64,000 nt of DNA from Thereva unica (taxonomy: Eukaryota; Arthropoda; Insecta; Diptera; Therevidae). Made by a program: the position numbers and the translations under genes. Location of the stretch: NCBI GenBank assembly GCA_949987705.1, contig OX465282.1, positions 7,428,501-7,492,500 on the forward strand, in the 5' to 3' direction. Numbering within the stretch: the stretch's first letter is position 1; each line of letters starts with the position of its first letter. The notes beneath the pieces were generated by a model. It had not been told where the DNA came from. It ran no database searches and saw only the letters and a program-made list of their open reading frames with translations. Of this stretch, positions 45,661 to 56,579 are shown in pieces.

Positions 45661-46397
45661 GGGGCCGTCTATAAATTACGTGAGGCGTTTAGGGGGGGGA
45701 AGGGGGTCCAGCAGAATCTCACCCAATCTCACATGGGGAGAGGGGGTCTCGGCAAATATCACGTAATTTTTTCCCTCAAGAAACAGTGTAAAATTTCTAG
45801 AAAACTGGGTTAAATTAAGTAAAAAATGTCTCTTCACTAAAGACCCCCATTCACTTACAGGGCGCCGTCAGGCCAAGGCGGCAGATACGGCCCAATGAAG
45901 GCCACACAATACTAAGTCTAACTGAGGGATGAGGACTTCAGATATCCGCCTGACATGTTGTGACGTGCAGGCGACGTCATGACAGGCGAAGACGACAGTT
46001 TAATGTCCATGGCCTCAATGAAAATTTTACAGGTACAAACAGATTGGTGACTGGGAAAGTCAAGTCTTTGCTGACACAATGCGGAGAAATTAAATATATT
46101 GCCTCCGCACCAATATGTTTGTGCCTTAAGGCGGCTCCAGACTCCGTGAACGCACGCGCGAATACGAGTGTGGATGGTTTTAGCGCCTAGGTCACGCCTT
46201 ACTTTCTGGTCCGACTGGATACGGCGTGAGCTCGTGCCGTAAATTCACGGCTTTAGACAGAATAGAAGTTCTGAGGTGGTAGTACGTAAGTTCTTTCAGT
46301 CGACCTCTTCATACAAATATTCAAGTCTTACAAAAATGTTTGTATGAAGAGGTCGAAAAATCGGAAAAATCGCATCACGTAATTTATGGACGACCCC
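45661..46397. mobile_element. MITE with GGGGTCGTCCATAAATTACG-type ends and an internal hairpin
   Basis: The left end GGGGCCGTCTATAAATTACG (then TGAGGCG) matches the reverse-complemented right end GGGGTCGTCCATAAATTACG (then TGATGCG). Inside, at 46301-46355, CGACCTCTTCATACAAA faces its exact complement TTTGTATGAAGAGGTCG. The middle (about 45840-46290) is GC-richer and may itself be an insertion. No coding motif. Confidence 0.65.
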
Positions 46398-46749
46398 TTT
46401 GTCGATCGTCGTCGTTGCCTGCAACAGCTTTACTTCACCTGTTACCTAAACGTTATTTTGGTATTTAATTTTTCATTTCTATGTTTGCATGCTTCAGCCG
46501 AGCCCACGTGTTCGTGGTAAATGTTTCTCAGCCCAGCTGAGAAGTGCGCCTTCTTTATAAGAAGGGAAACTCTATTATATTACATAATCAGAGCCCATGC
46601 GGTGATTACCTTCTCTGTGCCGGATAGGTATCCAATCCCTGTGTCGGTTAGATATCCAATTGAATCTCCACGGATACCCAATTTTCACAAAGATTGTTTT
46701 GGCGCGTGCGTATCATCACGTACCAATCGTCCCAGAGGACATGTATAAA

Positions 46750-46835
46750 ACTGCTCTTATTAACCATTTGTACAACCAGTCCGTCATGTCATTCACGACA
46801 TCAGATGTCTAGTAGTAAGCTTAGCTAGAAAATAG
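46750..46835 (-). repeat. Orphan 3'UTR of the left-edge LINE family
   Basis: The reverse complement reads AGCTAAGCTTACTACTAGAC, then ATGACATGACGGACTGGTTG with TACAAA, matching 1706-1770. No RT sequence is attached. Confidence 0.6.
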
Positions 46836-47254
46836 AAAAAGGATATGATAGATTAAAAGAGTAGTCTGGTGGATGCATGAATATGTGGCAGTGAACCTCG
46901 CATTTGAACTCTTGGTATAAGTTCATTTCAGTAGCCTGCGTAGTCACACTAGTCAGGGTTAGCAGAAGACAGCCTCGTCGAAGTGTTATGCCTCCTGGAA
47001 CAAGAGAATCCGGTTATCCAGCCGACAAGGTTTGTGAAGAAGACAGTACCAGACCACCAGGTGGGCAAAGAGATGCACTGTCCGCAAGGTGAAAACCTAA
47101 CCTAAGCGGAACTTTGATACCGTATTATTAACCGTATTGTTAATGCCTTATTTCGACATTCCGCCTATATGAGTTTATCCGTATGCCATTCAGCCGAAAC
47201 CTTTTAGAGGATCATAAGTGAAGTTCCAGAAAAATCTGTAGTCGTGTGCAGATC

Positions 47255-47480
47255 CTAGGCTGGGTGCCCCAAAAGGCCAACCACAAAAAAAATCTAAATT
47301 TAAACTAACACTACCATTATAGCCAAGTCGTCTCAGCAGCTGCAAGGCAGTACTCTGGGCCTCAAGACGGTAGCTGGATCGACGGACGGGTCGTGGGGTT
47401 GGGGGGGTTCATACGACTCTGGAGGTCCTACCTTAAATTCGTGCATCTTCGAGCATCACCACATACCTGAACGAGTGAGC
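47255..47480 (+). repeat. Dispersed repeat family with GGCCAACC core, copy 3 (partial)
   Basis: It contains TAGGCTGGGTGCCCCAAAAG followed by GCCAACC, AGTACTCTGGGCCTCAAGAC and a GTCGTGGGGTTGGGGGGGTT run, in the order of copies 1 and 2. 46836-47254 and 47481-48480 show no supported feature. Confidence 0.45.
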
Positions 47481-48479
47481 CACTCTAGGTAGGTAGGTAG
47501 CTAGGTGAAGAGCTGCCTCCTTAGCAGTCAAATGATCTCCAGTCTGGCTAAATAAAGCCGGGCACTTACATCTTCCCGCAACTGCGATAACAGATGTTGA
47601 ACGGAATGCCAAACTTGGCAGCATGGTCTCTTATGCCCCAATGTCCCGTGAAGATTGCCGTCATTCTGGCAATATCTTGTAGAGGTCTGTTTAAGAGGCC
47701 CATTGTTTTTTTTTGCTTTTTTATAAGTCGGCTAAGTCGCCCTAGAGGTAGGTCAGGTCTCTAGTACTCTCCACTACTCTGAACTCTCTACTCTACTGAA
47801 AGAGAACTCAGAAGCCTTGGAAAGAATTTTGAGGGTAACTAAACACGAAAGTTCAGCTGACCGGGGCCCATCTTCGACTGCTATGGCAACCTGTCGTTCC
47901 TTTATCCGCACATCCTATTACCAATATCGATAAGCAGAATACCTCGCACAGGCACATCTGTTTCCCCTCATGTACTTAAACCAACGGTACACCTATGTAA
48001 TGTACTCAAACTCAAAATCGGTCTGGAAAAACCCGCCCTGGTGCCACGATGTTTTCTTTCATGCAATTAGACCTTTCAGGATTCACAAAACGTACACCAG
48101 ATAAGAGGGGGAGGTGCGGAACAACATTCAATGAAGGCCACACTCAAAAGTTACTTCATAAAATCTATGTGAACCAGAAAAAAAAAATAATAAAAATAGG
48201 AACGAGACTGTACACATGTCTATATTTAAGTGTAGCTGTAATGAATTTATAAAATATTAAGATATGATAATCGTGTAGTATTCCTGACGGGTGGTTATTG
48301 GCTGAGAGTGATTCTACGGGAATTCAATATACCTTCAATTTGCTAAAATGAGGCGCCCTCGGTGGGATAAGTCGAAATTCGACAGTGTTACTTGTGAAGT
48401 TGTTTGTGGCCCTCGGCTTGTAGAAAAGCTTGTAATTTGTAATTTTTGTAGTTGTCTTTTGCGCTCACGAAAATAGTTG

Positions 48480-50020
48480 CGTTATCGCAATAGAGATATT
48501 GGCACAAGTCCGCCGGGCTGTAAACTGCTTCAATGCTGTAATAAGAGCTTCGGATGTCAGGTCGGACACCACTTCAATATGTGTTGCAAAACAAGCGAAA
48601 ATTGTTACATAGGACTATTTCTTTCTCGAAGTCCATATGTAGTGCTTATCGGTCCCCAAAAATCTACCCCGGTATGGGTGAATTGCGAAGATACGTTGAT
48701 GAGTTCTCGAGGTAGATTTCCCATAATCTGTCATGGCAATAATTGATGTCGGAGCGGAAACAGTGGATGCATTTCCTGACAATATTCTCAGAAAAATCGC
48801 GTGCATTAATGACCCAGCTATATTATGGCGACAAAGGCCGATGGACCGCCATGATCATTTTTTATGTGCAAATGCCTGATGTATGATTCGACAAACTTAT
48901 TTCTACGCTGTATAGTATAGGGAACTTCAGATCGCGTGGTGGCCGATTCTACCCTTCCCATGTTGGAGCCGTGCGACTCTACGACATTTGCGAACTCCCT
49001 TTGCTTTAGTACCCATACGATTCTAATAAAGGCTCTGTCTATGACTACATAGTGCTAATAGCGGTTGAGTGTATACGACTCAGCCCGAACGTTTCGCGCG
49101 TATATTGTCGACAAATCGAAGCACATACATAGGTGAAACGGCGACAATTGGGAGTGATATCACTGAAGTTACAAATGGTGGAGACGAACGATTCGTCCAC
49201 TAAGCAGATTAGAATTTAGGTTTTCTGATAGAGTTTCTAAGTCAACATATCTTTTTCGAGATAGAGGCCACAAGTCTTCCAGTTGTGCAGAAATTCAGGG
49301 CCGCTAAACCAACGGGTATTGTTTAGTTTACTCAGCATAACACCTCTGGATAACAAATCCGCCGGGTTATCTGACGAATTTACATACCTGCATGGCACGT
49401 TTGGTGTCAATCGTCGAATCTCGATTGGCCACGTAGACCTTCGAATTCGATGCGTGGCTGCTCAACCAGTCAAGTACTATCTCGGCATCGGACCAAAGAT
49501 AGATTGCATCGAGGCGTTTAGAAATATTAGGCTTGATCTTATCATTTAACCTAGCTAATAGAAGGGCCTCACATAGCTCCCAACAAGGTAGAGATCGAAG
49601 TAACTTTGAAGGAGCGGCCAATAGATTGACTGATATCTGACCAGCATCATCTATAGTTCTAAGATAAATGCAAAAACCGCAAGTTTTAAGTGAGGCATCT
49701 GAAAACCCATGCAGTGATAATGAGTCGGGTTTAACTTTCTGGTTACTAGTCTGGGAGCTTTAATATAATTTAGCTGTGCCACTTGAGTAGTAAAAATAAT
49801 CCAACGTGATGCCAACTCTTGGGGCAAGGACTCACCCCAATTTAGCAACCATAGCTGCTGGCTATAACTGTTTAGCCAGTACTGCTACAGGGTTGATATG
49901 GCCTGAAAGATCGAAGAAACGAGCGGCTTCAGAGAGAACTCTTCTCTTGGTAACTTTAGGCAGAGAGAGGGACGGCGATGGTCGTGATTCGGAATGACAA
50001 TGAGGTGGCAATACTTCTAT
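48480..50020 (-). mobile_element. BEL/Pao LTR retrotransposon remnant (RT end and RNase H)
   Basis: In minus-strand order: 50059-49862 reads SEAARFFDLSGHINPVAVLA then KQL (RT connection); 49848-49651 reads LNWGESLPQELASRWIIFTT with QVAQLN, then HYHCMGFQ (the H-G-F-x-D-A site has lost its Asp); 49621-49367 reads LLRSLPCWELCEALLLARLN, then AIYLWSDAEIVLDWLSSH, the RNase H core with LWSD. 49366-48480 is too decayed to follow but would be the RNase H end and integrase. No LTR found. Confidence 0.75.
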
Positions 50021-50028
50021 CCTTCGAA

Positions 50029-50135
50029 CTAAGCTTACTACTGTACATTGCACCATCACGTGGCCAACTTCTTGACGGATCAGCAGTACATAGTTTGATT
50101 TCTGAGCTTATAACTGCTATATAAAAAAAACTCTC
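50029..50135 (+). repeat. Orphan 3'UTR of the left-edge LINE family
   Basis: AACTAAGCTTACTACTGTAC, then ATTGCACCATCACGTGGCCA and TGACGGATCAGCAGTACA to ATATAAAAAAAACTC, matches 1704-1808. It adjoins the BEL/Pao remnant, so one inserted beside or into the other. Confidence 0.65.
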
Positions 50136-50903
50136 AATATCATAAACCTATTATCTTTGATTTAGGATCTGCAGTGAAATAACTACGTAAACAAAATCTC
50201 AAAACAAGTATATTAGCTCGTGGTATTCCTGAAAATTTATAACTACAGGAATCCATCCTATATTCGGTTTCGTCGTCAATATAACTTGTTCGCTGACACT
50301 AAACTGCGATCTGAAGCTCTTTGAAAATGGTGGCATCATTATTATTTTTATAGGTGCTTCACCAATATTAAAGTTTGTTTACCTAACTTAGACCAGACTA
50401 GCACGGTTTACTTACTCCCTCGTTCTGTATCATTCCTGTCTGTCATATTCTTAACTCCCACTCATTAAGCGAAAAACATGATTGTGTAATAAACTTCCAC
50501 ATCCTACATTTCTTTACTTAGGTACAGCATTCTCCAGAATTTAAACACCAAAATGATGCTATCATGACACCTGTTAAGATGTTTTATCACTCCTTCGATA
50601 TAACAACAACATCAACATTATCTTGAGTTATGATGAACTCTGGTAATAAAAAATATCGTAAAAAGCATGACGAGGCGCTATTCCTTCGACGCTGTGAAAC
50701 TAGTTAAGATTTACTATAAAAGCAAAAGTTTGCAAAAACAGGTCTTCGATCCTCGTAGTTTATTGAATTTATACAAATAAACACGTCCATAATAATAAGG
50801 GAAATTAAGAATTGATAATTCCTAGATAATTCTATCTTTGACTTGTTGAGATACTAAAAGCTTTAAGCATTAGCTTTCGAATATTGCTTTTATTAAATAA
50901 AAT

Positions 50904-52230
50904 ATAATAGTACAGGAAAAATAGTAAAAATAGCGGAAATGATTGGGTACAGGCTGAAAATTGGCACAGAGCTTCCTTTTAGGGTTCTTAATAAGGGGTT
51001 ATAAAGTCTACCGATTTTCTACCCCGGGAACCTTTCTTTCTAGGGGGTTTTAGGGTCAAAATATCTGATTTTTGCAAATGCATCTGAAACCGTAAGTCCT
51101 ATCATAAAAAAATGTTCACAAAGTTTGTAGCTCATACGATTTTCTACAAAAAATGTTATTATACATTTTCCCGTACGTATTGCCATTCATGAGATATCAC
51201 CGTTTTAAAGATTTAAAATATTCATATGAACTCATTCACGACTTGTATAGGTTTTCCGACGTTCAAGTTGGACTACTTTTCTAATTTTTTCAGGGGTCAT
51301 TCCTGGATGTATTTGGAGGAAAAATGTGTTCTAGATAGGGGGCTGACCACTAAGATACAGGGTGTTCGCGAAAAAACAATGTCTTTTTTTGTCATTTATT
51401 TAGAGTTGAATAACTCCTAGACCAATTATCGTAAACCAATATACTTAGACTCATTTTTTAGGTCAAAGTGTATTCTTTTATTTGATATAAAGAACAGGAA
51501 CTTGAGTTACTCGGTTTAGAAGATATATAGATTCAAAGGATGAGCAAAATCACAATTTTCTTCGTTTTTTAGCATTTTGCTCATGCTTTTAATCTACATA
51601 TCTTCTAAACGGAGCAACTCAAGTTCCTGATCTTTATATCAAATAAAAGAATACACTTTGACTTAAAAAATGAGTCTAAGTATATTGGTTTACGATAATT
51701 GGTCTAGGAGTTATTCAACTCTAAATAAATGACAAAAAAAGACATTGTTTTTTCGCGAACACCCTGTATCTTAGTGGTCAGCCCCCTATCTAGAACACAT
51801 TTTTCCTCCAAATACATCCAGGAATGACCCCTGAAAAAATTAGAAAAGTAGTCCAACTTGAACGTCGGAAAACCTATACAAGTCGTGAATGAGTTCATAT
51901 GAATATTTTAAATCTTTAAAACGGTGATATCTCATGAATGGCAATACGTACGGGAAAATGTATAATAACATTTTTTGTAGAAAATCGTATGAGCTACAAA
52001 CTTTGTGAACATTTTTTTATGATAGGACTTACGGTTTCAGATGCATTTGCAAAAATCAGATATTTTGACCCTAAAACCCCCTAGAAAGAAAGGTTCCCGG
52101 GGTAGAAAATCGGTAGACTTTATAACCCCTTATTAAGAACCCTAAAAGGAAGCTCTGTGCCAATTTTCAGCCTGTACCCGACCATTTCCGCTATTTCGCT
52201 TTTTTCGGCTTAATTTGACTGTACTATAAT
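50904..52230. repeat. 1.33-kb near-perfect palindrome (hairpin element)
   Basis: The left arm 50904-51550 is the inverted copy of the right arm 51574-52230, separated by a 23-nt loop. Both arms encode the same 64-residue ORF (51226-51420 plus; 51898-51704 minus). By eye the arms match base for base over roughly 450 bp in the middle (about 50990-51440). They differ at several sites near the loop (for example AAGAACAGG versus AAGATCAGG) and in the outer 60 bp. Ends read ATAATAGTACAG and ATTATAGTACAG. There is no transposase. A diverged single arm lies at 31870-32510. Confidence 0.85.
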
Positions 52231-52639
52231 TCCAAATATGATCGTTGCTTACTTACTGGGTCGTAGAATCTGTTATAACCTGGTGAATCAGTATTGAGTC
52301 ACGCTCTTAAAGACAAAGTTCTTGGAAGGTTAGAAGTTAGGGCTACTCCAGGGCGATCGGATGCCCTATTGAGGCTTTTGCTGAAGATCTCTTTTAAGTC
52401 ACAGTGATTGGTAAGACTCTTATATCTGTTTGCCAACAGCGACTGTGTATGACCGCCTCCCCAAGGCCCACACCTAAGTCAGGAGACAACATGGGGGTCC
52501 GCACGCCGACAATATGATGCGATTCCTACTAAACTAATTAAAGTCGTCTAGGATAAGGTGATTTCAGAGAAACTCGCAACCCAATTCACTGGCTACAGAA
52601 GTGGTGGCAGGTGCGTCAGAAGGTGAACAGCATTCTACC

Positions 52640-54130
52640 GAGAAGCTCCTGCCCCTCGGATCTATGTATGCCATAGGCCCAGTCTAAAAGAAAAGGACCA
52701 CCTCCTTCTTCACTCTCATTTTGATCAGCGGGGCTGGATCAGCTATTTAGCTGTTATCTCTTCCTGCATTTTTTTACCTTTTTTATTTCATTGGGCTTGG
52801 GTATTGCTTAAGCTTCTGGTGTATGACCTTCAGCACCACTTCCACCATTCTCCACACATTCTCGACATTATCATCTGGTCCGCTGCGGCTGTTTTTAGGT
52901 TCTAGCACAGTCCTGTGCTCCGTAAATCTTGGGGCATTCAAATAGGATATTTTTCGTGTCCATCCGGCTATTTTGGGCAGTGAATTGTCTACTTGAAGCG
53001 ATGAAGCTAATATTCTATATCATCCATGCTCACTTAGGAACTGTGTGAAGTAGTAACTCACTTCCCAACATTTGGTATGAGTCAAGGGTCCATCACCTCT
53101 TAATAAACTTATCCAACCTACACTGAATTCTGCCGTTCTGAGATGGACTGACAACGAGTCAGAATCCACCGTTGCATATTTCGGGTCGTACACGCTCATA
53201 CTCTCCGTCGCCAGATTATCAGTACCTCATCGTATTTGATGATCCACAGAGAGCCTAGGACGAAGCCTTGGGGGACTCACAAATCCTACCTACACGGATT
53301 TTCATCACAATGCGTACTTGATACTTGGCTGTACCTATCTTAATTAACGCCTCGGCGATCTTGCTTTTTCCACTTCGTGGCATTGAAAGTATCGTGTCAA
53401 TTGTTGCCCTTGCTTGTCTAGTCATCACATTGATCATCTAATCTAGTCTAGTCATCACATTGATGATCATTCATCGTCCTTGAAAACGAATTGTCTTTCC
53501 GAAGAGCCGCTTTTCCTTGGAAGCTTGAGAGTAGTGTTGTTAAATATCACTCTTTCAAAAAGCAAACATGTCCCTCCAGTACGTATTTACAATCATACCG
53601 CATTTATTTTTGAACTGGGACATTTAAAACAATTGAGGCGGCGATATAGGTTACTGTCATATAAGGAACAAATGTATTGCTCCATATGAGTCCGGCTCAA
53701 CTATACCCGGGCTTACCCAGCTGCTTGTCCTTACCTGCGCTGTTTCTCCTGGTGAGGACTTAACCTTCTGCTGGAGGTCCACCGCTCCACCAAAAGGCCT
53801 CTCTTTTATGTCCGCCCAATGGATGTTATCTTGTCGCCAAAATCCGGTAATGAAGTGTCCGATCGTCGCTTTTCTGAGGTTTATTCTGTTCCCCGGGAGC
53901 TTTTTTCCTGTTTTCCGCTTTTCCAAATTCTTTCGTTCTAGCTTGGTACAGGCAGACCCTTCTATCCGGTCCGTTCCTTCTCCGAGGTCCACCTTGATTG
54001 GGTGATCTTCTCGGCCGTTTTTCGTTCCTCCTTTGAGGTGACTTCTTCTTCTTCTTTTTTGGCGATTTTTTCCAGACTTACTAAACACGCCTCCCTAGGG
54101 CGCTTGATGGAGTTCTTGTGGCCTTTTTCG
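52640..54130 (-). mobile_element. R1/LOA-like LINE fragments (RT and gag-like pieces)
   Basis: Near 53280-53210 the reverse complement reads PQGFVLGSLWIIKYDEVLII, an RT box, followed by decayed sequence to 52650. At 54088-53657 a separate frame is basic (GKNRQKRRRRSHLKGGTKNG) and ends VDLQQKVKSSPGETAQVRTS, matching a gag-like segment also found at 59770-59830. Order and spacing are disrupted. A 27-bp direct repeat (CTAGTCATCACATTGAT) occurs at 53417 and 53448. Confidence 0.55.
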
Positions 54131-54629
54131 ACCCCCCCCCCTTATTTTCTGTGGTGCCCTTTTTTCGCTCCTCTTCCCTTCTCTGCCTTGAAATAAATCG
54201 CTCTGATTCTTCTCACTTAGACTAAGATAGCGTGGGCAATGTTGTTCCAGCCAGGAAGGTTGTCCGTGAGCTCTTTTATGTGGATTCCCTGTTTCTGGAA
54301 ATTGTCTTCCTCTTATCTTAGTGTCACCTATTCACTGAATATTAAGAGCGGGTTGGTGGTGAGGAGGGGTGGGGGGAGTGGAATAAATTACCCTACTTGC
54401 CTTTTGAAGCTCGCGCATATTAGTTAGGGACAACTGGTAGACCGTATCTTTTCCTTGATATGGTTCGCAGTTTTTGTGAGGGGTGACCTTCGTGGTTCTT
54501 TCAAATACCCTTCTTCTTTATTGGACGCGGGGGGAGCATTTTGCCCCGATTAAAAATAATTTAGTTGGTTAATTTTCTTACAAGCAGGCACACGCCCGAA
54601 ACTAGCACGCAAAGCGAATAAATAGGCAT

Positions 54630-54820
54630 GCCACAAAAGTATTCACGCTCCCGCCATAGGCACAAAAATCTAACAATTCATTCGCTGGAAGCATTCACTC
54701 TCCCCCCACAGGCATGCACTCTTCCGCCACAGGCACAAATATCTAGAAATTTGTTCGCTAGAGGCATGCACGTTCCCGCCACGGTCATACACGCTACCGC
54801 CACAAGCATGCACTTTTTCT
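54630..54820. repeat. Degenerate minisatellite
   Basis: Repeated motifs are GGCATGCACTCTTCCGCCAC, AGGCACAAATATCTAGAAAT and TTCGCTAGAGGCATGCAC, with earlier diverged forms (TTCACGCTCCCGCCATAGGC; TTCGCTGGAAGCATTCAC). Two long units of about 85 bp and shorter 21-24-bp units follow one another. Regions 54131-54629 and 54821-55455 hold nothing else I can support. Confidence 0.6.
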
Positions 54821-55455
54821 AGACTAAAGGGAGTAAAATTGGGGCTTTAAAATTTGTGTAGGATGAAGAAAACAGTCAATTATCTTGGGTCTAATTTTTA
54901 CTTAAGGCGTCGTCGTGTCATTTTTACTCGGGCACCTTCTGCTAGTTTCCAGCCATACGTCGGAATCTGCGACGTCCTCTGACATTGGGTCATTATGTAT
55001 ATTTGTTGTAGTCATCATATTGTTTGGGTGTTCTTTAATCATGTCAAGAAACCCAAGGAAAACTAGGGAGTAGGAATAAGGATGGGTGGCTGGTATCATA
55101 TAAAGGAGGGGAAAGCAAGGTTGGCAGGAGGACAGTCAGCCACTTTGTCAAATATAGCCCAAAATAATCCCGCGTGATCGTCAGTCAGTCAGTCATACTT
55201 GAAGGTCGTCGTACCTCGCCCTCCAGGGGAAAGTAGGCGGTGGTTATGGAGACCATAGCCTCGGCAAGGATATTCAAGATGTTGCTGTGACCGTAGGATT
55301 TTGTGGTTTAATGGCACTGCACGCGGCTAAGTGTTTGATAAGAATGACGGTACGGAGTGGGATCATAGGTCGTTTGTGGGGCATGTTTTCATGGCTCCTG
55401 TTGCTCCAATTGTTACCATCCTCTGAACCCTGCCAAAGTTTATTACCCTATTATA

Positions 55456-55856
55456 ACCCCGGTTATGACTAGGTTGAAATTTCGACCGCCGTATATAAAG
55501 TCGAGTTGAACTCACTTTGGGTTGAAAAACAGTTAAACTGACATCAAAACATAACCTCAAATGTTTGTGTAAAATTCTCATTTATAGATACGTAAATTTT
55601 TTTTAAACACATAGAAGGTGATTAGAAAGAAATAATTTTATATTCTTATGCAAACTACACCGACAGCAGACTTCACGGTTGATAAACAAACAAAATAAAT
55701 GTCACTCTAATTAAAACTCAACCCTTGTATATGAGGCGAAATCGACCCAGCTAGGAGAGATGAGTTGAGTTGAGTGGACTCAGTTTCAACTCGTCTCCTG
55801 TTTATAACTGAGTTGAATCTAGGTTGAACTTGGGTAGAACTCAGTCATAAACGGGG
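55456..55856. mobile_element. TA-flanked MITE family, copy 3
   Basis: The left end ACCCCGGTTATGACTAGGTT and the reverse-complemented right end CCCCGTTTATGACTGAGTTC lie between TA dinucleotides (55454-55455 and 55857-55858). The left interior shares TTCGACCGCCGTATATAAAG with copy 1 and the right interior GGAGAGATGAGTTGAGTTGA with both other copies. 401 bp. Confidence 0.78.
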
Positions 55857-55858
55857 TA

Positions 55859-56090
55859 AATGTTCTACTCAGCACTGGGCCTCACACCAGACATTGGACG
55901 TATCACGGATGTCCTCCCACAACCCTCGACCTTCTTTGAATTGAAACCCCATCTCTTGCCGAAGGTCTTTTAACAGGCTTACAAAGTTCTGCAGACTTTC
56001 TTTACCCTTCCCTCGACAGTTTTGCGTTAAACCCAGAAATTTCACCCTGGCTGGACTATAGTGTTAGGCCATGCCCATCCAACCTGGGCA
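55859..56090 (-). pseudogene. Possible LTR-element gag scrap
   Basis: The minus strand reads KFLGLTQNCRGKGKESLQNF, then VSLLKDLRQEMGFQFKEGRG and LWEDIRDT, a helical, basic stretch like the end of a retroelement gag. There is no zinc knuckle and no confirmation from a neighbour. 56091-56540 is AT-rich intron ending in the exon 5 acceptor. Confidence 0.3.
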
Positions 56091-56540
56091 GGTTGAAAGG
56101 GGGAATTTTAGTTAAATATCACTAACTCAGCATTTCGGCTTTAGTCTTGTAGAAACCTTAATAACAACTGGACCAATTTCATTTGACTTTATAATGACCG
56201 TTATGTTTCTTTATTAAAAAACTTTTCATCTTTATTAACGCTTTTATAACAGTAGAAATTCATATTTAATCTGCACAAAAAAGTACGAAAATCAAATTAT
56301 CATTTTTGTCTCTCTGCTTTTATTTATTAATTTATTTTTGCATTTTTTTCGCATCTGCTAAAGTAAGGAAGTTATCCGCCATTAACAAATATAAAACCTC
56401 AGCCACAGATGCAAAACTTTTACATAATTTGCATTATGTGCGCTAAACCTTAATACCACCAAAAATTTGTTATGAAATTTTTTCTGTAGCGAAAGAGAGA
56501 TAAAAAATTAGCATCTAATTTGCATTTTTTTTATTTTCAG

Positions 56541-56579
56541 TTCTGGTCGCCGACAACTCGGTTCCAATGCCTTAGCCAG
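56541..56579 (+). CDS. Host-gene exon 5 (39-nt micro-exon)
   Basis: The acceptor is ...tttttttattttcag (ends 56540) and the donor is gtgagt at 56580. It enters and leaves in phase 2. It encodes residues 137-149, HSGRRQLGSNALA. The GRRQL core recalls a GRQL motif I associate with the linker of Rab11-FIP3/4 (family recollection, not a search result). Its 39 nt are phase-symmetric, so a transcript lacking it, with or without exon 4, would stay in frame. Confidence 0.66.

Noticed and set aside
47700..48300. Possible small gene or ncRNA
   Set aside because: No ORF above background, no structure or motif, and no repeat relationship that I could support.
52640..54130. An intact novel locus between the palindrome and exon 5
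   Set aside because: The RT box PQGFVLGSL and a gag-like segment shared with 59.8 kb show retroelement debris.
54630..54820. CRISPR-like array of short repeats
   Set aside because: The repeats are degenerate with irregular spacing and no unique spacers, and the genome is eukaryotic; it is a minisatellite.
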